Assembly: GCF_009828585.1 (NCBI RefSeq)
Contig: NZ_WSRZ01000009.1
Location: 62,001 to 126,000 of the forward strand
DNA from: Shewanella litoralis
GTDB taxonomy: Bacteria; Pseudomonadota; Gammaproteobacteria; Enterobacterales; Shewanellaceae
DNA: 64,000 nt
Direction of reading: 5' to 3'
Made by a program: the position numbers and the translations under genes. The stretch's first letter is position 1; each line of letters starts with the position of its first letter. Positions 49,025 to 58,689 of this stretch are shown in pieces. The notes under the pieces are model-generated. The model worked only from the letters and a program-made list of their open reading frames with translations. It ran no database searches and was not told the DNA's origin.

Positions 49025-49027
49025 CTA
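49009..49027. promoter_or_regulatory. operator-like palindrome over the -35 element
   Basis: TAGTGGAC and GTCAACTA (plus strand) face each other around CAT, with seven of eight positions paired. A further GTCAACTA half-site is at 48992-48999, over the -10. The regulator is unknown. Confidence 0.55.
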
Positions 49028-49157
49028 GTTTGTTTGTGTCGACGATTAAGTCAGAGGCTTATGGTTGAGATATTTTTATGTGCTAATAGAAATTTTTTTC
49101 AATAAACTCTGGTCAATATCAATTGAATAAATTAGCCATTTCTAAAGGATGAGTGTG

Positions 49158-49907
49158 ATGCAAAAAAATGTTGTTAGTCATATTGCGTTGATAGTTGCAT
49201 TGGTTGCGGTCATCGCGGCGGGTGTGATGATTTTTGGTTCCTCGATGGGATTGTGGGACCCAATAACGGGCTTTATTGCGAGCCGTAAATATCATAATGT
49301 GCTTGGATATATCGTGGTGGCATTGGCCCTAACCAGTGTAGTCAGCGGTATGATGATTAAGACTGATAACCCTAAAGCGCGTGGCACTGCAAGGTCAGTC
49401 GTAGCATTACTGCTAGGGATTGCGATGTTGTCGCCGATGTTGAAGGGGCTTATTATCGAGCCGGTGAGGTATCCTCCTATTCATGATATTACGACAGATA
49501 CACAGGCTCCGCCGCAATTTGTGTTTTTAACCGACAGCCGAATAGGCGCTAAAAATACTCTGGTGTATGGCGGGGCAGACATTGCTGCGCAGCAGCTGCA
49601 AGCCTATCCAGATATTCAACCTATATTGTCAGATTTATCAGCCGAGGTGGCGTTTGCAAAAGCCCTTGATGTGGCTAAAGTAATGGGCTGGGTGATTGTG
49701 GACCAACAGCCTAAAACACTGCGTTTTGAAGCTACAGCGCGAACGCCATTTTTCAACTTTGCTGACGATGTTGTCGTGGTGGTCGCGAGTGTAGAGCAGG
49801 GCAGCCGTATTGATTTGCGCAGTGTGTCACGTATCGGTATGGGCGATGCTGGGGTCAATGCAAAGCGTATTCAAGAGTTTAGCCAGCGGTTTGCTGAGCA
49901 GTTATAA
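49158..49907 (+). CDS. DUF1499 membrane protein
   Basis: A 249-residue protein with three membrane helices (about 7-30, 45-66, 75-95) and a C-terminal DUF1499 domain, about 125 residues (APPQFVFLTDSRIGAKNTLV to IQEFSQRFAEQL, with ATARTPFFNFADDVVVVV). Function unknown. The earlier ATG at 49149 is too close to the AAAGG ribosome site, which suits ATG 49158 (MQKNVVSH) better. A single-gene unit ended by the terminator at 49941. Confidence 0.82.
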   Translation: MQKNVVSHIALIVALVAVIAAGVMIFGSSMGLWDPITGFIASRKYHNVLGYIVVALALTSVVSGMMIKTDNPKARGTARSVVALLLGIAMLSPMLKGLIIEPVRYPPIHDITTDTQAPPQFVFLTDSRIGAKNTLVYGGADIAAQQLQAYPDIQPILSDLSAEVAFAKALDVAKVMGWVIVDQQPKTLRFEATARTPFFNFADDVVVVVASVEQGSRIDLRSVSRIGMGDAGVNAKRIQEFSQRFAEQL

Positions 49908-49940
49908 CCGTAACAGGGAATGAACGCGGTAAGTTTATCG

Positions 49941-49967
49941 AAAGAGCACCTAGGTGCTCTTTTTTAT
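49941..49967 (+). terminator. terminator after the DUF1499 gene
   Basis: A perfect palindrome AAAGAGCACCT/AGGTGCTCTTT followed by TTT, about 34 bases after the stop. Confidence 0.85.
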
Positions 49968-50096
49968 GGCTAAAAATCCTGCCTTTAAGACAGCTGCAAC
50001 AGATGACATTTGTCATGGTGTATTGCTGACAAAGCACACTACAGCTTGTTAAGTATTTTGCTGATAATTAATCCATACCAACAAGGAGGCTTTATC

Positions 50097-50666
50097 ATGC
50101 AACATAAATCATTGGATCAGCAGTTAATAGAATACCGTCAGCAAAGAGCGTTGGCTATGCCGTTATCTGGCATGATTGTCTGGAGTATTTTATTTGCTTT
50201 AAGCTTTATTCTACCCGCCTCACAAATGGTGATGGCTATTTTTATTGGCACGGGCTCAATTGTGTATTTAGCCATGGGAGTCTCTAAGCTAACGGGAGAA
50301 GGCTTTGGGTTTAAGAAGGCGGCTAATCGTAATTGGTTTGAAAACGTATTTCTGGCTGCGGTGGGGATGTGCTTTTTAACCTTTGGCATTAGCATTCCAT
50401 TTTTTATGGAAAATTATCTCGCACTCCCTTTTGTATTAGCGATTCAGATGGGATTAATGTGGTTAGTTCATGGCGTGATTGCCGCGCAAAAGGTTGCTAT
50501 TGTGCACGCTATTGTTCGTACTATTGCCTGCGTTGTTGCCTTTCAATTATGGCCAGAATTAAGCTTTCAAATCCAACCGTTAATCGTGGTGTTATGTTAT
50601 GGATTTTCCATACCCGTCATGCAGTTTCATTGGCGCCAACAGCAAAAATTAACCGTGAGTGTTTAA
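50097..50666 (+). CDS. hypothetical six-helix membrane protein
   Basis: A 189-residue, mostly hydrophobic protein with a charged N-terminus (SLDQQLIEYRQQRALA) and six predicted helices. I do not recognise the family for certain; it resembles DUF7010-type proteins. The start is firm: a perfect AAGGAGG lies eight bases before this ATG, whereas the frame upstream has none. It converges on fccA across an 83-base gap with a terminator. Confidence 0.75.
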   Translation: MQHKSLDQQLIEYRQQRALAMPLSGMIVWSILFALSFILPASQMVMAIFIGTGSIVYLAMGVSKLTGEGFGFKKAANRNWFENVFLAAVGMCFLTFGISIPFFMENYLALPFVLAIQMGLMWLVHGVIAAQKVAIVHAIVRTIACVVAFQLWPELSFQIQPLIVVLCYGFSIPVMQFHWRQQQKLTVSV

Positions 50667-50683
50667 CGCTATAAATCACAGTA

Positions 50684-50713
50684 TAAAAAAAGCCACAGCA
50701 CAGAGCTGTGGCT
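50684..50713 (-). terminator. terminator of fccA
   Basis: 8-bp arms GCCACAGC and GCTGTGGC with an ACAGA loop; on the minus strand followed by TTTTTTT. It lies 37 bases past the fccA stop. Confidence 0.82.
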
Positions 50714-50749
50714 TCACTGATACTAGCAAATCAGTTAATTCAATATTGC

Positions 50750-52540
50750 CTAGTTCTTTTTAGCGTATTTTGCGGCTTCTTCACCAGCTAAGCGACCGAA
50801 GGTGATGATGTCTGAAATGGCATTACCCCCTAAGCGGTTAGCGCCATGAACACCACCGGTTACTTCACCCGCACCGTATAAACCAGGGATAACCTGTTTT
50901 TTAGCATCCATGACTTCTGCTTTAGTATCGATCATCACGCCACCCATGGTGTGGTGTACGCCTGGGGTGATTTCGATAGCGTAGTAGTTACCTTCGTTTA
51001 GTGCACGTGGTAAGTCTGCACGTTCAAAATCAGTGTCTTTACCGCTGGTGACTAAACTATTGTAGCGGGCGACAGTTTCAGTTAATGCTTTACCGTCAAT
51101 ACCTTCCATTTTACCTAATTTAACTAAGCTGTCTGCAGAGGGTGCAACACCTAAACCGACATATTGGTTAATTTTAGACAGAGACTTACGTACAGAGTCA
51201 TCAAAAATCAAATAAGCTGTTTTGCCTGTTTGTTCTAAGATGGCTGCTGAGGCTTTATCGCGAGTGGTGATTTCGTTAACGAAACGCTTACCTTCACGGT
51301 TAACCAAAATTGCACCATTACCACGTACTGCTTCGGTGATCATCACGCCACCTTTAACAGACAGTGTTGGATGCGCCTGGATATATTGCATGTCTTTTAA
51401 TGCGCCACCGGCATTTTCAGCGACATCTAAACCATCACCTACGGCACCAGGCTGGTTAGTAGAAATAAAGCCTTTTAATGAAGGATCTAACTTAGCAACA
51501 CGCTCATTGTTTTTAGCGAAACCACCGGTTGCTAAAATAACCGCGTCAGCTTTAACCCAGTAGTAACCTTTATACATCCCTTTAACGAGGATACCTTTTA
51601 CACTGCCGTTATCATCTTTAAGCACTTCAATGCCGCGAGTATTCATGCGTAAGTCAATATTACGTTTAACCGCATTATCGTAAAGCACTTGTACCACATG
51701 AGCACCAACACCCGCACCACCGGTTGGACGGTGTGAACGGTTAACTGATGCGCCGCCCATCATGCCAACGTCGGTTAAATCGGCGCCCATTTTGGTCATC
51801 CAATCAACAGAGTCTTTAGAATGTGAGCTTAAGATCTTAACTAAAGCAGGGTCGTTTATGTCTTGACCACCTTTCATGGTGTCTTTGTACATAGTGTCAG
51901 GGCTATCAGTAATATTTTTGGCTTTTTGTTGGTCAGTCCAGGCTGCATTCATGCCGCCGGCTGCTAATTTAGCATTACCACCAATCACGGGTTCTTTTTC
52001 AATCAAAATCACTTTAGCGCCGCTGTCATGTGCTGCAACCGCAGCAGAGAAACCAGCACCACCAGAACCGACAATCACCACATCAACAGTATCTCGCGGA
52101 GCACTTGCTAGTGCAGCTTGACGCTCTGCTTTGTCTTTGGCGAGTTCTGCAATAGTTGGTTCATCACGTTGCCATTTTTTAGCATATGGCATGTTAAAGT
52201 CGAAGCTGTGGCAAGAGTCGCAGTAAACCATCGATTTTTCGTGAGCGCTGTGACATGAAGTACAAGCCACTTCGCCAGGAAAGTGAGAGGCGTGGGCATT
52301 GTAGTGTTCATGTTTTGTGGTTTCTGCCACTTCGGCTAATGTGCCGTGGCACGATACACATTGCGCATTTTCATAAGTTAAGCTGTCATTTGAGAGTTCA
52401 CCATCTGCTGTATGACAGCTATCACATTCTTGGTTTTGCACATGGAAGTCGGCTAAGTTGTCAGCGGCTACGGCATTACCCATTAGGCCTGCAGTACCCA
52501 TTAACGTGGCTAGACAGACTGCAATTTTCATCTTTTTCAT
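50750..52540 (-). CDS. fccA: periplasmic flavocytochrome c3 fumarate reductase
   Basis: FccA (Fcc3) is the soluble periplasmic terminal reductase for fumarate, taking electrons from the quinol dehydrogenase CymA. The 596 residues have a signal peptide (1-25, cut before ADNLADF), a tetrahaem domain with four CxxCH motifs (CDSCH, CVSCH, CTSCH, CDSCH), and a flavin domain starting [16 protein letters not shown]. The catalytic Arg (R402 of S. frigidimarina Fcc3) lies in [12 protein letters not shown], and [15 protein letters not shown] holds the substrate-binding His. The whole sequence is nearly that of the S. frigidimarina enzyme as I remember it. It carries a GGGGGA ribosome site. Confidence 0.98.
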   Translation of the reverse strand: MKKMKIAVCLATLMGTAGLMGNAVAADNLADFHVQNQECDSCHTADGELSNDSLTYENAQCVSCHGTLAEVAETTKHEHYNAHASHFPGEVACTSCHSAHEKSMVYCDSCHSFDFNMPYAKKWQRDEPTIAELAKDKAERQAALASAPRDTVDVVIVGSGGAGFSAAVAAHDSGAKVILIEKEPVIGGNAKLAAGGMNAAWTDQQKAKNITDSPDTMYKDTMKGGQDINDPALVKILSSHSKDSVDWMTKMGADLTDVGMMGGASVNRSHRPTGGAGVGAHVVQVLYDNAVKRNIDLRMNTRGIEVLKDDNGSVKGILVKGMYKGYYWVKADAVILATGGFAKNNERVAKLDPSLKGFISTNQPGAVGDGLDVAENAGGALKDMQYIQAHPTLSVKGGVMITEAVRGNGAILVNREGKRFVNEITTRDKASAAILEQTGKTAYLIFDDSVRKSLSKINQYVGLGVAPSADSLVKLGKMEGIDGKALTETVARYNSLVTSGKDTDFERADLPRALNEGNYYAIEITPGVHHTMGGVMIDTKAEVMDAKKQVIPGLYGAGEVTGGVHGANRLGGNAISDIITFGRLAGEEAAKYAKKN

Positions 52541-52582
52541 GTTGATTCCCCCTTCTATGCCTTAACGGTGATAAGCCAATTA

Positions 52583-52612
52583 ATGATAGAAGTCTTATTT
52601 TTGTTTTATCAA
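52583..52612 (-). promoter_or_regulatory. candidate fccA promoter
   Basis: On the minus strand TTGATA (52607-52612), an 18-base spacer, then TATCAT (52583-52588), 43 bases before the fccA ATG. Confidence 0.35.
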
Positions 52613-52788
52613 TGCAGAAGTGATCATCACTCCACGTTACAAATACGGCTAAATGTGGGTCGAATTGATTATTCCGACCTGATTATTTATTTGCTCATAC
52701 TCAGTTTTATCCATGATCGTGAAACCAGCAATGAGATAGGTGATTATGTACAGATAAATGACTGCTTAATCACAAGCTCTAAAACTCA

Positions 52789-52835
52789 CTATGCAAAGAT
52801 GCATAGCTACAAAGAGGTATATGCAATTTTGCATA
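52789..52835. promoter_or_regulatory. two related palindromes, 30 bp centre to centre
   Basis: CTATGCAAAGATGCATAG (52789-52806, 7-bp arms) and TATGCAATTTTGCATA (52820-52835, a perfect 16-bp palindrome) share the TATGCA core. Three helical turns apart, they look like paired sites for one dimeric regulator, perhaps the nearby response regulator. Confidence 0.5.
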
Positions 52836-52841
52836 GCGGAT

Positions 52842-52857
52842 GTTGAGCGAGATCACA
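52842..52857. promoter_or_regulatory. CRP-like site
   Basis: GTTGA-N6-TCACA, with the right half CGAGATCACATT close to the CRP consensus and the left half poor. It lies 110 bases before the kinase ATG. Confidence 0.4.
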
Positions 52858-52966
52858 TTGAGTGGAATGCGGATGAATTTAGACTAAGCGCGTTTATTAC
52901 ATAATGATTTACTCATATGCGGAATGCTGCACAGTTTCATTTAGGGTAAATCGATAATATGAACGC

Positions 52967-54931
52967 ATGAGATTGATATTGCTGTGCCTTATTTGTATTA
53001 CTCTGCCAGTGCTGGCGCAAGACAGCATTGTTTTTGGCGTGCACTCAAATACAGCGCCGTTAGAGTGGCGCAATAATGGCGTCGATCAAGGCTTTAATGT
53101 TGAGTTGATGAACCGAATTGGTCAGCTAACCAGTACGCGAATTATTGTTCGGCGCAAAAGTTTTCAGCAACTGCTAAACGATGTGCAAAACCCCAACAGC
53201 GACATTGATGTGATTGCGGTGGTGAGCCCGATAAATATGGACCGTCAGTTAGCGCAATCAGACCCTATTTATGCCACTCATGCCAAAGCTTACACCTTAC
53301 AAGGTAAAGCGCTAATCAATAACTGGGCAGACTTAGCAGGTAAGCGTGTCGCCATTAAAAAAGGCGCTTTTGTTGATGTATTTTTGTCTGACAAACTGCA
53401 AAAATTTGATCGGGTTGATGTTGATCTATATGAAACCGGCTTTCAATTACTGATTAAAAATCAGGTCGACGTGGTAATTGCCGAAAGCTTTGTGGCTAGA
53501 CGTTTACAGCCCTTGTATCCGTCGGTGCGCAGCTCTAGTGATCCATTAATTTACGGCGCGTTCAATTTTGTCGCCAATGCCACTAAAGCCAAGCAGATGA
53601 AGCAAATTAACGATGCATTAAGGCAATTAAAACTGTCGGGTGAATATGATTTACTGGTCAATAAATGGTTTGGTACCGGCCGCGAAAAAGTCGATTTAAC
53701 CTTTACCGAAAAGCGCCTATTCGCACTGGCGATTGTGGTGGCTATTATTTCTGCCGCAGGGTTGGTCTATACCGGATTTATTAGTGCGAGCTTACGCCGT
53801 CACGCGAAAGCGTTAAATGCCCAATTGATGCAACGTAAACTGATTGAAGCCGAGATATCCGAACTGTCACAACAGTTTCAATCTGTGCTCGATGGCATTC
53901 CCAATGGGGTGACCATTGTTAATCAAGACTTACAGCATTTATGGAGTAACGATAACAATATTCATTTGTTAGATTCAGATGGGTTTTATTACATAGACAA
54001 TGATGCTTTTGTGCTTAGAACCGCAGTGCTTAATGTGTTATCCAGTCAAAAATCACTTATTGCAGATATGCGCTACCAACAACAATTTTGGCAATTACAA
54101 ATTCACCCCATTGCCCAGGATCAGGTGGTTATTTTGCTTGAAGAGTCAACCGAGCAACACAGGTTACGTCAAGCAAACGAAGAAGCCAGTCGCTTAGCGT
54201 CACTTGGTGAGTTATCTGCGGGGATTGCCCATGAAATCAATAACCCCACCGGATTAATCGTCCATGCCGTGTCGTTATTTAGTGCGGCAATGAAAGACTT
54301 AGCGCCTGCGGCTAGCCATTATCAAAAACAAAACCCTTTTTGGCTTGTGGCCGGATTACAGCCCGATATTGCCATCAAAGAGTTGCAATACAGTTGTGGT
54401 GCTATTGAAGACGGTGCTAAGCGTATTAGCCGAATTGTGAATGATTTAAAGCGCTATGCTATGCCGCATATTGCCGATGAATATACGCAGGTGTGTCTTA
54501 ATGATGTAGTGCAAGTAGCGCTGCGTTTAACGGCAAATCAAACCAAATTTCATCAAGTTATTACTCATCTTAGTGAGCAACAACCCTGTATTACGGGTGA
54601 TGCTCAGCAGTTACAGCAGGTGGTGATTAATCTTATTCAAAACGCATGTAATGCTTGCACAGAGCAACAAGGCATTATTGAAATAGAAACCAGCATCGAC
54701 GGCGCCACTGCCATGCTTAGCATTATCGATAATGGCTGCGGCATGAATAGTGCGACCTTAAAACGGATTACCGAACCCTTTTTTACCACCAGGCGCCATG
54801 AAGGTGGCAGCGGGTTGGGGCTGTCGGTGTGCAGTAAAATTATTAAAGAACATCAAGGTGAAATGCAAATGTTGTCGAGTGTGGGTAAAGGGACCCGCAT
54901 TCGCTTAACCTTTGCCTTAGCAAAAGAGTAA
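52967..54931 (+). CDS. sensor histidine kinase with periplasmic solute-binding domain
   Basis: A 654-residue membrane kinase. Order: signal peptide (about 1-17), SBP_bac_3-type binding domain (about 20-235, as in amino-acid-binding proteins), one membrane helix (about 245-268), a PAS-like region (about 300-400), the HisKA dimerisation domain with H422 in SAGIAHEINNPTG, and a HATPase domain with NLIQNACNAC, DNGCGM and GGSGLGLSV. The binding domain should sense a small solute directly in the periplasm. The response regulator follows three bases after its stop. An upstream ATG at 52958 stops at once, so it is excluded. Confidence 0.9.
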   Translation: MRLILLCLICITLPVLAQDSIVFGVHSNTAPLEWRNNGVDQGFNVELMNRIGQLTSTRIIVRRKSFQQLLNDVQNPNSDIDVIAVVSPINMDRQLAQSDPIYATHAKAYTLQGKALINNWADLAGKRVAIKKGAFVDVFLSDKLQKFDRVDVDLYETGFQLLIKNQVDVVIAESFVARRLQPLYPSVRSSSDPLIYGAFNFVANATKAKQMKQINDALRQLKLSGEYDLLVNKWFGTGREKVDLTFTEKRLFALAIVVAIISAAGLVYTGFISASLRRHAKALNAQLMQRKLIEAEISELSQQFQSVLDGIPNGVTIVNQDLQHLWSNDNNIHLLDSDGFYYIDNDAFVLRTAVLNVLSSQKSLIADMRYQQQFWQLQIHPIAQDQVVILLEESTEQHRLRQANEEASRLASLGELSAGIAHEINNPTGLIVHAVSLFSAAMKDLAPAASHYQKQNPFWLVAGLQPDIAIKELQYSCGAIEDGAKRISRIVNDLKRYAMPHIADEYTQVCLNDVVQVALRLTANQTKFHQVITHLSEQQPCITGDAQQLQQVVINLIQNACNACTEQQGIIEIETSIDGATAMLSIIDNGCGMNSATLKRITEPFFTTRRHEGGSGLGLSVCSKIIKEHQGEMQMLSSVGKGTRIRLTFALAKE

Positions 54932-54934
54932 GCA

Positions 54935-56314
54935 ATGAAACTAGCCCGAAATATCTTGTTAATCGACGATGAAGCCGCCTGGTTACGCACCTTAGCGGTA
55001 ACCTTAAATCGACTAGTTCCAGAGGCTGAAATCGACACATGCATTGACAGCCGCCAGGTACAAAATCGCTTACAAGTGGGCGACTACGCCCTAGTGTTGG
55101 TAGATTTAACGATGCCATTTCACTCTGGCGAAGACATTTTAGCCATGGTTCGCAGTCACTTCCCCAATACTCGGGTCATAATTGTTACCGGTGTGAATGA
55201 AGTCGACACTGCCGTACGCTGCATTAAAAATGGTGCTTATGACTATTTTATCAAAACCGATGATGTTGACGATCTTGCGCGCACCGTACGCCGTGCGCTT
55301 GAAGTGGTTGGGCTTGAGCGTAACTATATTAAGATAAAAGAGAAGTTTTTAAGCCGTACGCTAGAAAACCCACAAGCATTTAATAATATTTTGACCTGTG
55401 AACCACAGTTATTAGATCAGTTTCGCTACCTTGAGGCGGTGTCAGGCAGCCCAGAACCATTATTAATTTATGGTGCTAGCGGAACAGGTAAAAGCGAATT
55501 TGCCAAATCGTGTCATGCACTTTATAGCCCAAATGAACCGTTACTGAGTATTAACCTTGCAGGCATAAGCAGTGAATACTTTGAGCAAAAAATGTGTGGC
55601 AAACTTTATCATCATAACAATGGCGAGCTAGAAGCTGTTGCGGGGTTACTGCACCAGGTAGGCAGTGGCGTGCTTTATCTTAATGAGATTGGTGCATTGC
55701 CACTCGATGCACAGGTTAAGCTACTGACCTTGTTAGAAAGCAAACAATACTCTCCTTTAGGCAGTGACACGGCTTACCCAGTAAAATGTAAATTTGTGGT
55801 ATCCACTCAGGATGATTTACGTAAACTTCACCAAGCGGGTAAGTTTAGAAGCGATCTCTTATATCGTTTGCGCGCCCATAAAATTACATTACCGCCATTA
55901 GTTGAACGGCGCTTAGATATCTCAATGTTGATTAATCATTTTATTGCCTTAGCGGCGACAGAAATGAATTTACCCGCACCACTACAACCTGCAGATTTAG
56001 CCATACAGTTGGCCAGTTATGAGTTTCCAGGCAACCTGCACGAACTCAAAGGCATGGTGTTTGATGCCGTGAGCCGAAGCGACGGTATTACCCTCAATAT
56101 TAGCCCTTTTATGGAAGCGATTAATGAACATAAATCGATGAATGATGTTCCACAAGACGGCATTATTTTCCCCAAACAACTGCCAACCATTGCCCAAATG
56201 AATCAGGCATTAGTCGATGAAGCCATGAGCCGCACCGCCAATAATCAAACTGCTGCAGCGCAAATATTGGGGATCAGCCAAAGTGCCCTGAGCCGGCGTT
56301 TAAAAGGGCATTAA
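54935..56314 (+). CDS. NtrC-like response regulator lacking the sigma-54 contact loop
   Basis: A 459-residue regulator: receiver domain (1-120; phospho-acceptor D57 in LVLVDLTMP), degenerate AAA+ domain (about 150-375) and a Fis-type HTH (NNQTAAAQILGISQSALSRR). Walker A is intact (GASGTGKSE, K186). Where active members have GAFTGA, this reads CGKLYHHNNG (221-230), and the Walker B Asp is Asn (LYLNEIG, N250). It probably cannot drive sigma-54 and may act on ordinary promoters, in the manner of TyrR or HupR. It is in one operon with the kinase (3-base gap) and divergent from fccA. Confidence 0.88.
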   Translation: MKLARNILLIDDEAAWLRTLAVTLNRLVPEAEIDTCIDSRQVQNRLQVGDYALVLVDLTMPFHSGEDILAMVRSHFPNTRVIIVTGVNEVDTAVRCIKNGAYDYFIKTDDVDDLARTVRRALEVVGLERNYIKIKEKFLSRTLENPQAFNNILTCEPQLLDQFRYLEAVSGSPEPLLIYGASGTGKSEFAKSCHALYSPNEPLLSINLAGISSEYFEQKMCGKLYHHNNGELEAVAGLLHQVGSGVLYLNEIGALPLDAQVKLLTLLESKQYSPLGSDTAYPVKCKFVVSTQDDLRKLHQAGKFRSDLLYRLRAHKITLPPLVERRLDISMLINHFIALAATEMNLPAPLQPADLAIQLASYEFPGNLHELKGMVFDAVSRSDGITLNISPFMEAINEHKSMNDVPQDGIIFPKQLPTIAQMNQALVDEAMSRTANNQTAAAQILGISQSALSRRLKGH

Positions 56315-56331
56315 CACTTTTGTGGCTGGCA

Positions 56332-58689
56332 TTAATCATGTTGAGTCGATTTTTGTGCAGATAGCTGCGGTAAGTTGTTGTCTGCGAGCCAGGCTTTTAA
56401 GGTATCTAGAGGCATAGGTCGAGCAAAGTAATAACCTTGAATTTGATGGCAACCGAGTTGCAGTAGCTTATGGACTTCGATTTCTGTTTCTACACCTTCA
56501 GCAATTAAGTTCATGCCTAACTCATTGCCAATATTAATAATATTTTTGACCATGACATGATCATCCTGTCCTAGGGGTACAACAAAACTGCGATCAATTT
56601 TTAAGGTATCAAAGGGTAAGTTTTTGAGGCGTTCAAGCGAGGAGTAGCCCGTGCCAAAGTCATCTAAATGAAATTTAAATCCGTGTTCAACCAAACGTTG
56701 CATGGTGGGCAAAATCTCGGTTTCGGAATCAGCAATTAAACTCTCGGTAAGTTCTAAGTGCAGTGCCGAAGGTGGTAAGTGATATTTATCAATACAGTCA
56801 ATAATATCTTGTGTCAGATCTGAATCCCTAAACTGCCTCAGTGACAAATTGACATTACATTGTAGTTCCGGGTAATCAATACGCAGCTCTTGCAGCGCTG
56901 CGCCAACCTTGTCAAATACTTGCTGTCCTAGTTTTGTAATCATCCCTGATGTTTCTGCAATACTAATAAATTCATCGGGCGGGATAAATTCGCTGCATAA
57001 TTTCCAACGAGATAACGCTTCTAGGCCGATAATACCGCCGTTCCTTGCATCAATGATAGGCTGATACCAAATGTCTAACTCTTGTTCATTTAATGCTTCT
57101 CGCAATGCTTGTTCAAGCTGCATACGGCGAGAGACGATATCAAGGAAGTTAATTTTAAAGACGACAGCTTGGTTTTTTCCTCTGCGTTTCGCTTCATACA
57201 TGGCGAGATCTGCATTGCGAATAACATCTTCTTTAGATAGCGCATATTTGAGCGGAGCGAGTCCGATTGATGCCTGTAGGTTTAGTTTATGACCCTCATA
57301 CTCAAAAGGTTCTGCAATATGTTTGAGTAAGTGTTCCGCAAATAGGTGAGCACCATCGGGATCGGTACCTTCTAATAAAATAGCAAATTCATCACCGCCT
57401 AAACGCACTACAGTGTCATCTATTCGTACTTGAGAAGTCATTCTTTGGGCTATTAACTTAAGAATATGATCTCCAGCAGAGTGCCCTAAACCATCATTAA
57501 GCAGTTTAAAGCCATCAAGATCGAGTAACAGCAACGTACTAGAAAAATGGGGCGTGAGCTCATGTTGATGCATGTAAATGTCTAGCTTTGCCTGTAATAG
57601 ACGTCGATTGCCAATACCGGTTAGTGGGTCATGGTGAGCAAGGTGATGTAAATCTTCATGTCGTACTTCTACCTCTGCAATAAATTCATTAAGAGATTGT
57701 GCGAGGTTATCTAATTCATCATGGCCTTTTATCGGCCAGCGAATGGTTGAATGCGACTCTTGTCTATATTGGTCAGCAAGTCTTGAAAATATACGCAGTC
57801 GGTTTAATACCTTAAAATGTACAATCCAATAATTACCACTAAGTGAAATCAGTGTTAAACCCAGCACACTAAATAATAATAAATTAAAGGTGAGATCTCG
57901 TTCAGCCTGAAGGTGTGTACCACCTTGTACTTGTGTTTTTGCCGCTAAGCCGATTAACGATTTAGCCGCTAACCATTGATTATCTCCATCATTATTTTGC
58001 CGTACGACTGAAGATATCGACTGCGGGCTTGATGAACTTTTGATTAACTTAAAAGGCACAAGGGTTAACTCTCGCAAACCATTCAAAAACGACTCATTAA
58101 GAATTCGGATAAAAAATAAATAACCGCTTGATGGAGTATTTTTGAACGTGTTGGTAATCGCAACGCCAGATATCATAATTCCGACGTTATTGTGCCAAAT
58201 GATTTTGCTGGTTACTGTTGTTTGTGTGGGTGACATAAGCGACGGTATAACAGGTTGCAGTATTGCCCATAAAATTTCAGGCATTGGCACTAAGTTTTCT
58301 GCTTGTGTCACTAATGGCGCAGACACTACGCTGCCATCTAAATGAGTAATGATAAAGCCATTGACTTGGATATTATCCAGTGCTTCAGAAGTATAGTTAT
58401 CTTCGATATAAGTCGGGTTATTACCGAGTACAAATTGTTCGGTGTCATTCCAGTGGGCGTAATCAATTAAGCTTGATTCAAATGCCTGGTTGTTTTGTTC
58501 AAATACACCGTTAACCCGCATCAGTTGTTGCTCGTAAAATTTAGCGTCAAAATTATCGAAGCGTGAATTGATTAAATGGCTCGAAATCCACAGAAAGCAG
58601 ACACCCACAAATATCAACAGTGCAGCCATGGCGTAAAGCATCCAACGCCCCATACTGCTAGTAATAGTTTGATTTTGCGCTATCGCCAT
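56332..58689 (-). CDS. membrane GGDEF-EAL protein (CHASE4-type sensor)
   Basis: A 785-residue c-di-GMP enzyme. Two membrane helices (about 14-35 and 272-292) enclose a periplasmic CHASE4-like sensor; a HAMP-like linker, a GGDEF domain (about 345-510) and an EAL domain (about 525-775) follow. Both catalytic motifs look intact: RLGGDEFAILLEG for cyclase; GLEALSRW, NLSLRQF, ELTESLI, DDFGTGYSSL and IAEGVET for phosphodiesterase. Which activity dominates cannot be told. AAGGAAG lies eight bases before the ATG. It converges with the response regulator, 17 bases apart, with no visible terminator. Confidence 0.92.
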   Translation of the reverse strand: MAIAQNQTITSSMGRWMLYAMAALLIFVGVCFLWISSHLINSRFDNFDAKFYEQQLMRVNGVFEQNNQAFESSLIDYAHWNDTEQFVLGNNPTYIEDNYTSEALDNIQVNGFIITHLDGSVVSAPLVTQAENLVPMPEILWAILQPVIPSLMSPTQTTVTSKIIWHNNVGIMISGVAITNTFKNTPSSGYLFFIRILNESFLNGLRELTLVPFKLIKSSSSPQSISSVVRQNNDGDNQWLAAKSLIGLAAKTQVQGGTHLQAERDLTFNLLLFSVLGLTLISLSGNYWIVHFKVLNRLRIFSRLADQYRQESHSTIRWPIKGHDELDNLAQSLNEFIAEVEVRHEDLHHLAHHDPLTGIGNRRLLQAKLDIYMHQHELTPHFSSTLLLLDLDGFKLLNDGLGHSAGDHILKLIAQRMTSQVRIDDTVVRLGGDEFAILLEGTDPDGAHLFAEHLLKHIAEPFEYEGHKLNLQASIGLAPLKYALSKEDVIRNADLAMYEAKRRGKNQAVVFKINFLDIVSRRMQLEQALREALNEQELDIWYQPIIDARNGGIIGLEALSRWKLCSEFIPPDEFISIAETSGMITKLGQQVFDKVGAALQELRIDYPELQCNVNLSLRQFRDSDLTQDIIDCIDKYHLPPSALHLELTESLIADSETEILPTMQRLVEHGFKFHLDDFGTGYSSLERLKNLPFDTLKIDRSFVVPLGQDDHVMVKNIINIGNELGMNLIAEGVETEIEVHKLLQLGCHQIQGYYFARPMPLDTLKAWLADNNLPQLSAQKSTQHD

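Larger units (their letters stand above)
52541..52966. other. divergent intergenic region between fccA and the kinase gene
   Basis: A 426-bp regulatory region. It contains a possible fccA promoter (52583-52612), an AGTGAT/ATCACT repeat near 52618-52630, two related palindromes (52789-52835) and a CRP-like site (52842-52857). No good FNR palindrome (TTGAT-N4-ATCAA) was seen, although a lone TTGAT is at about 52666. Confidence 0.5.

Noticed and set aside
50138-50395. 85-codon minus-strand frame opposite the six-helix protein
   Set aside because: Antisense shadow without a ribosome site.
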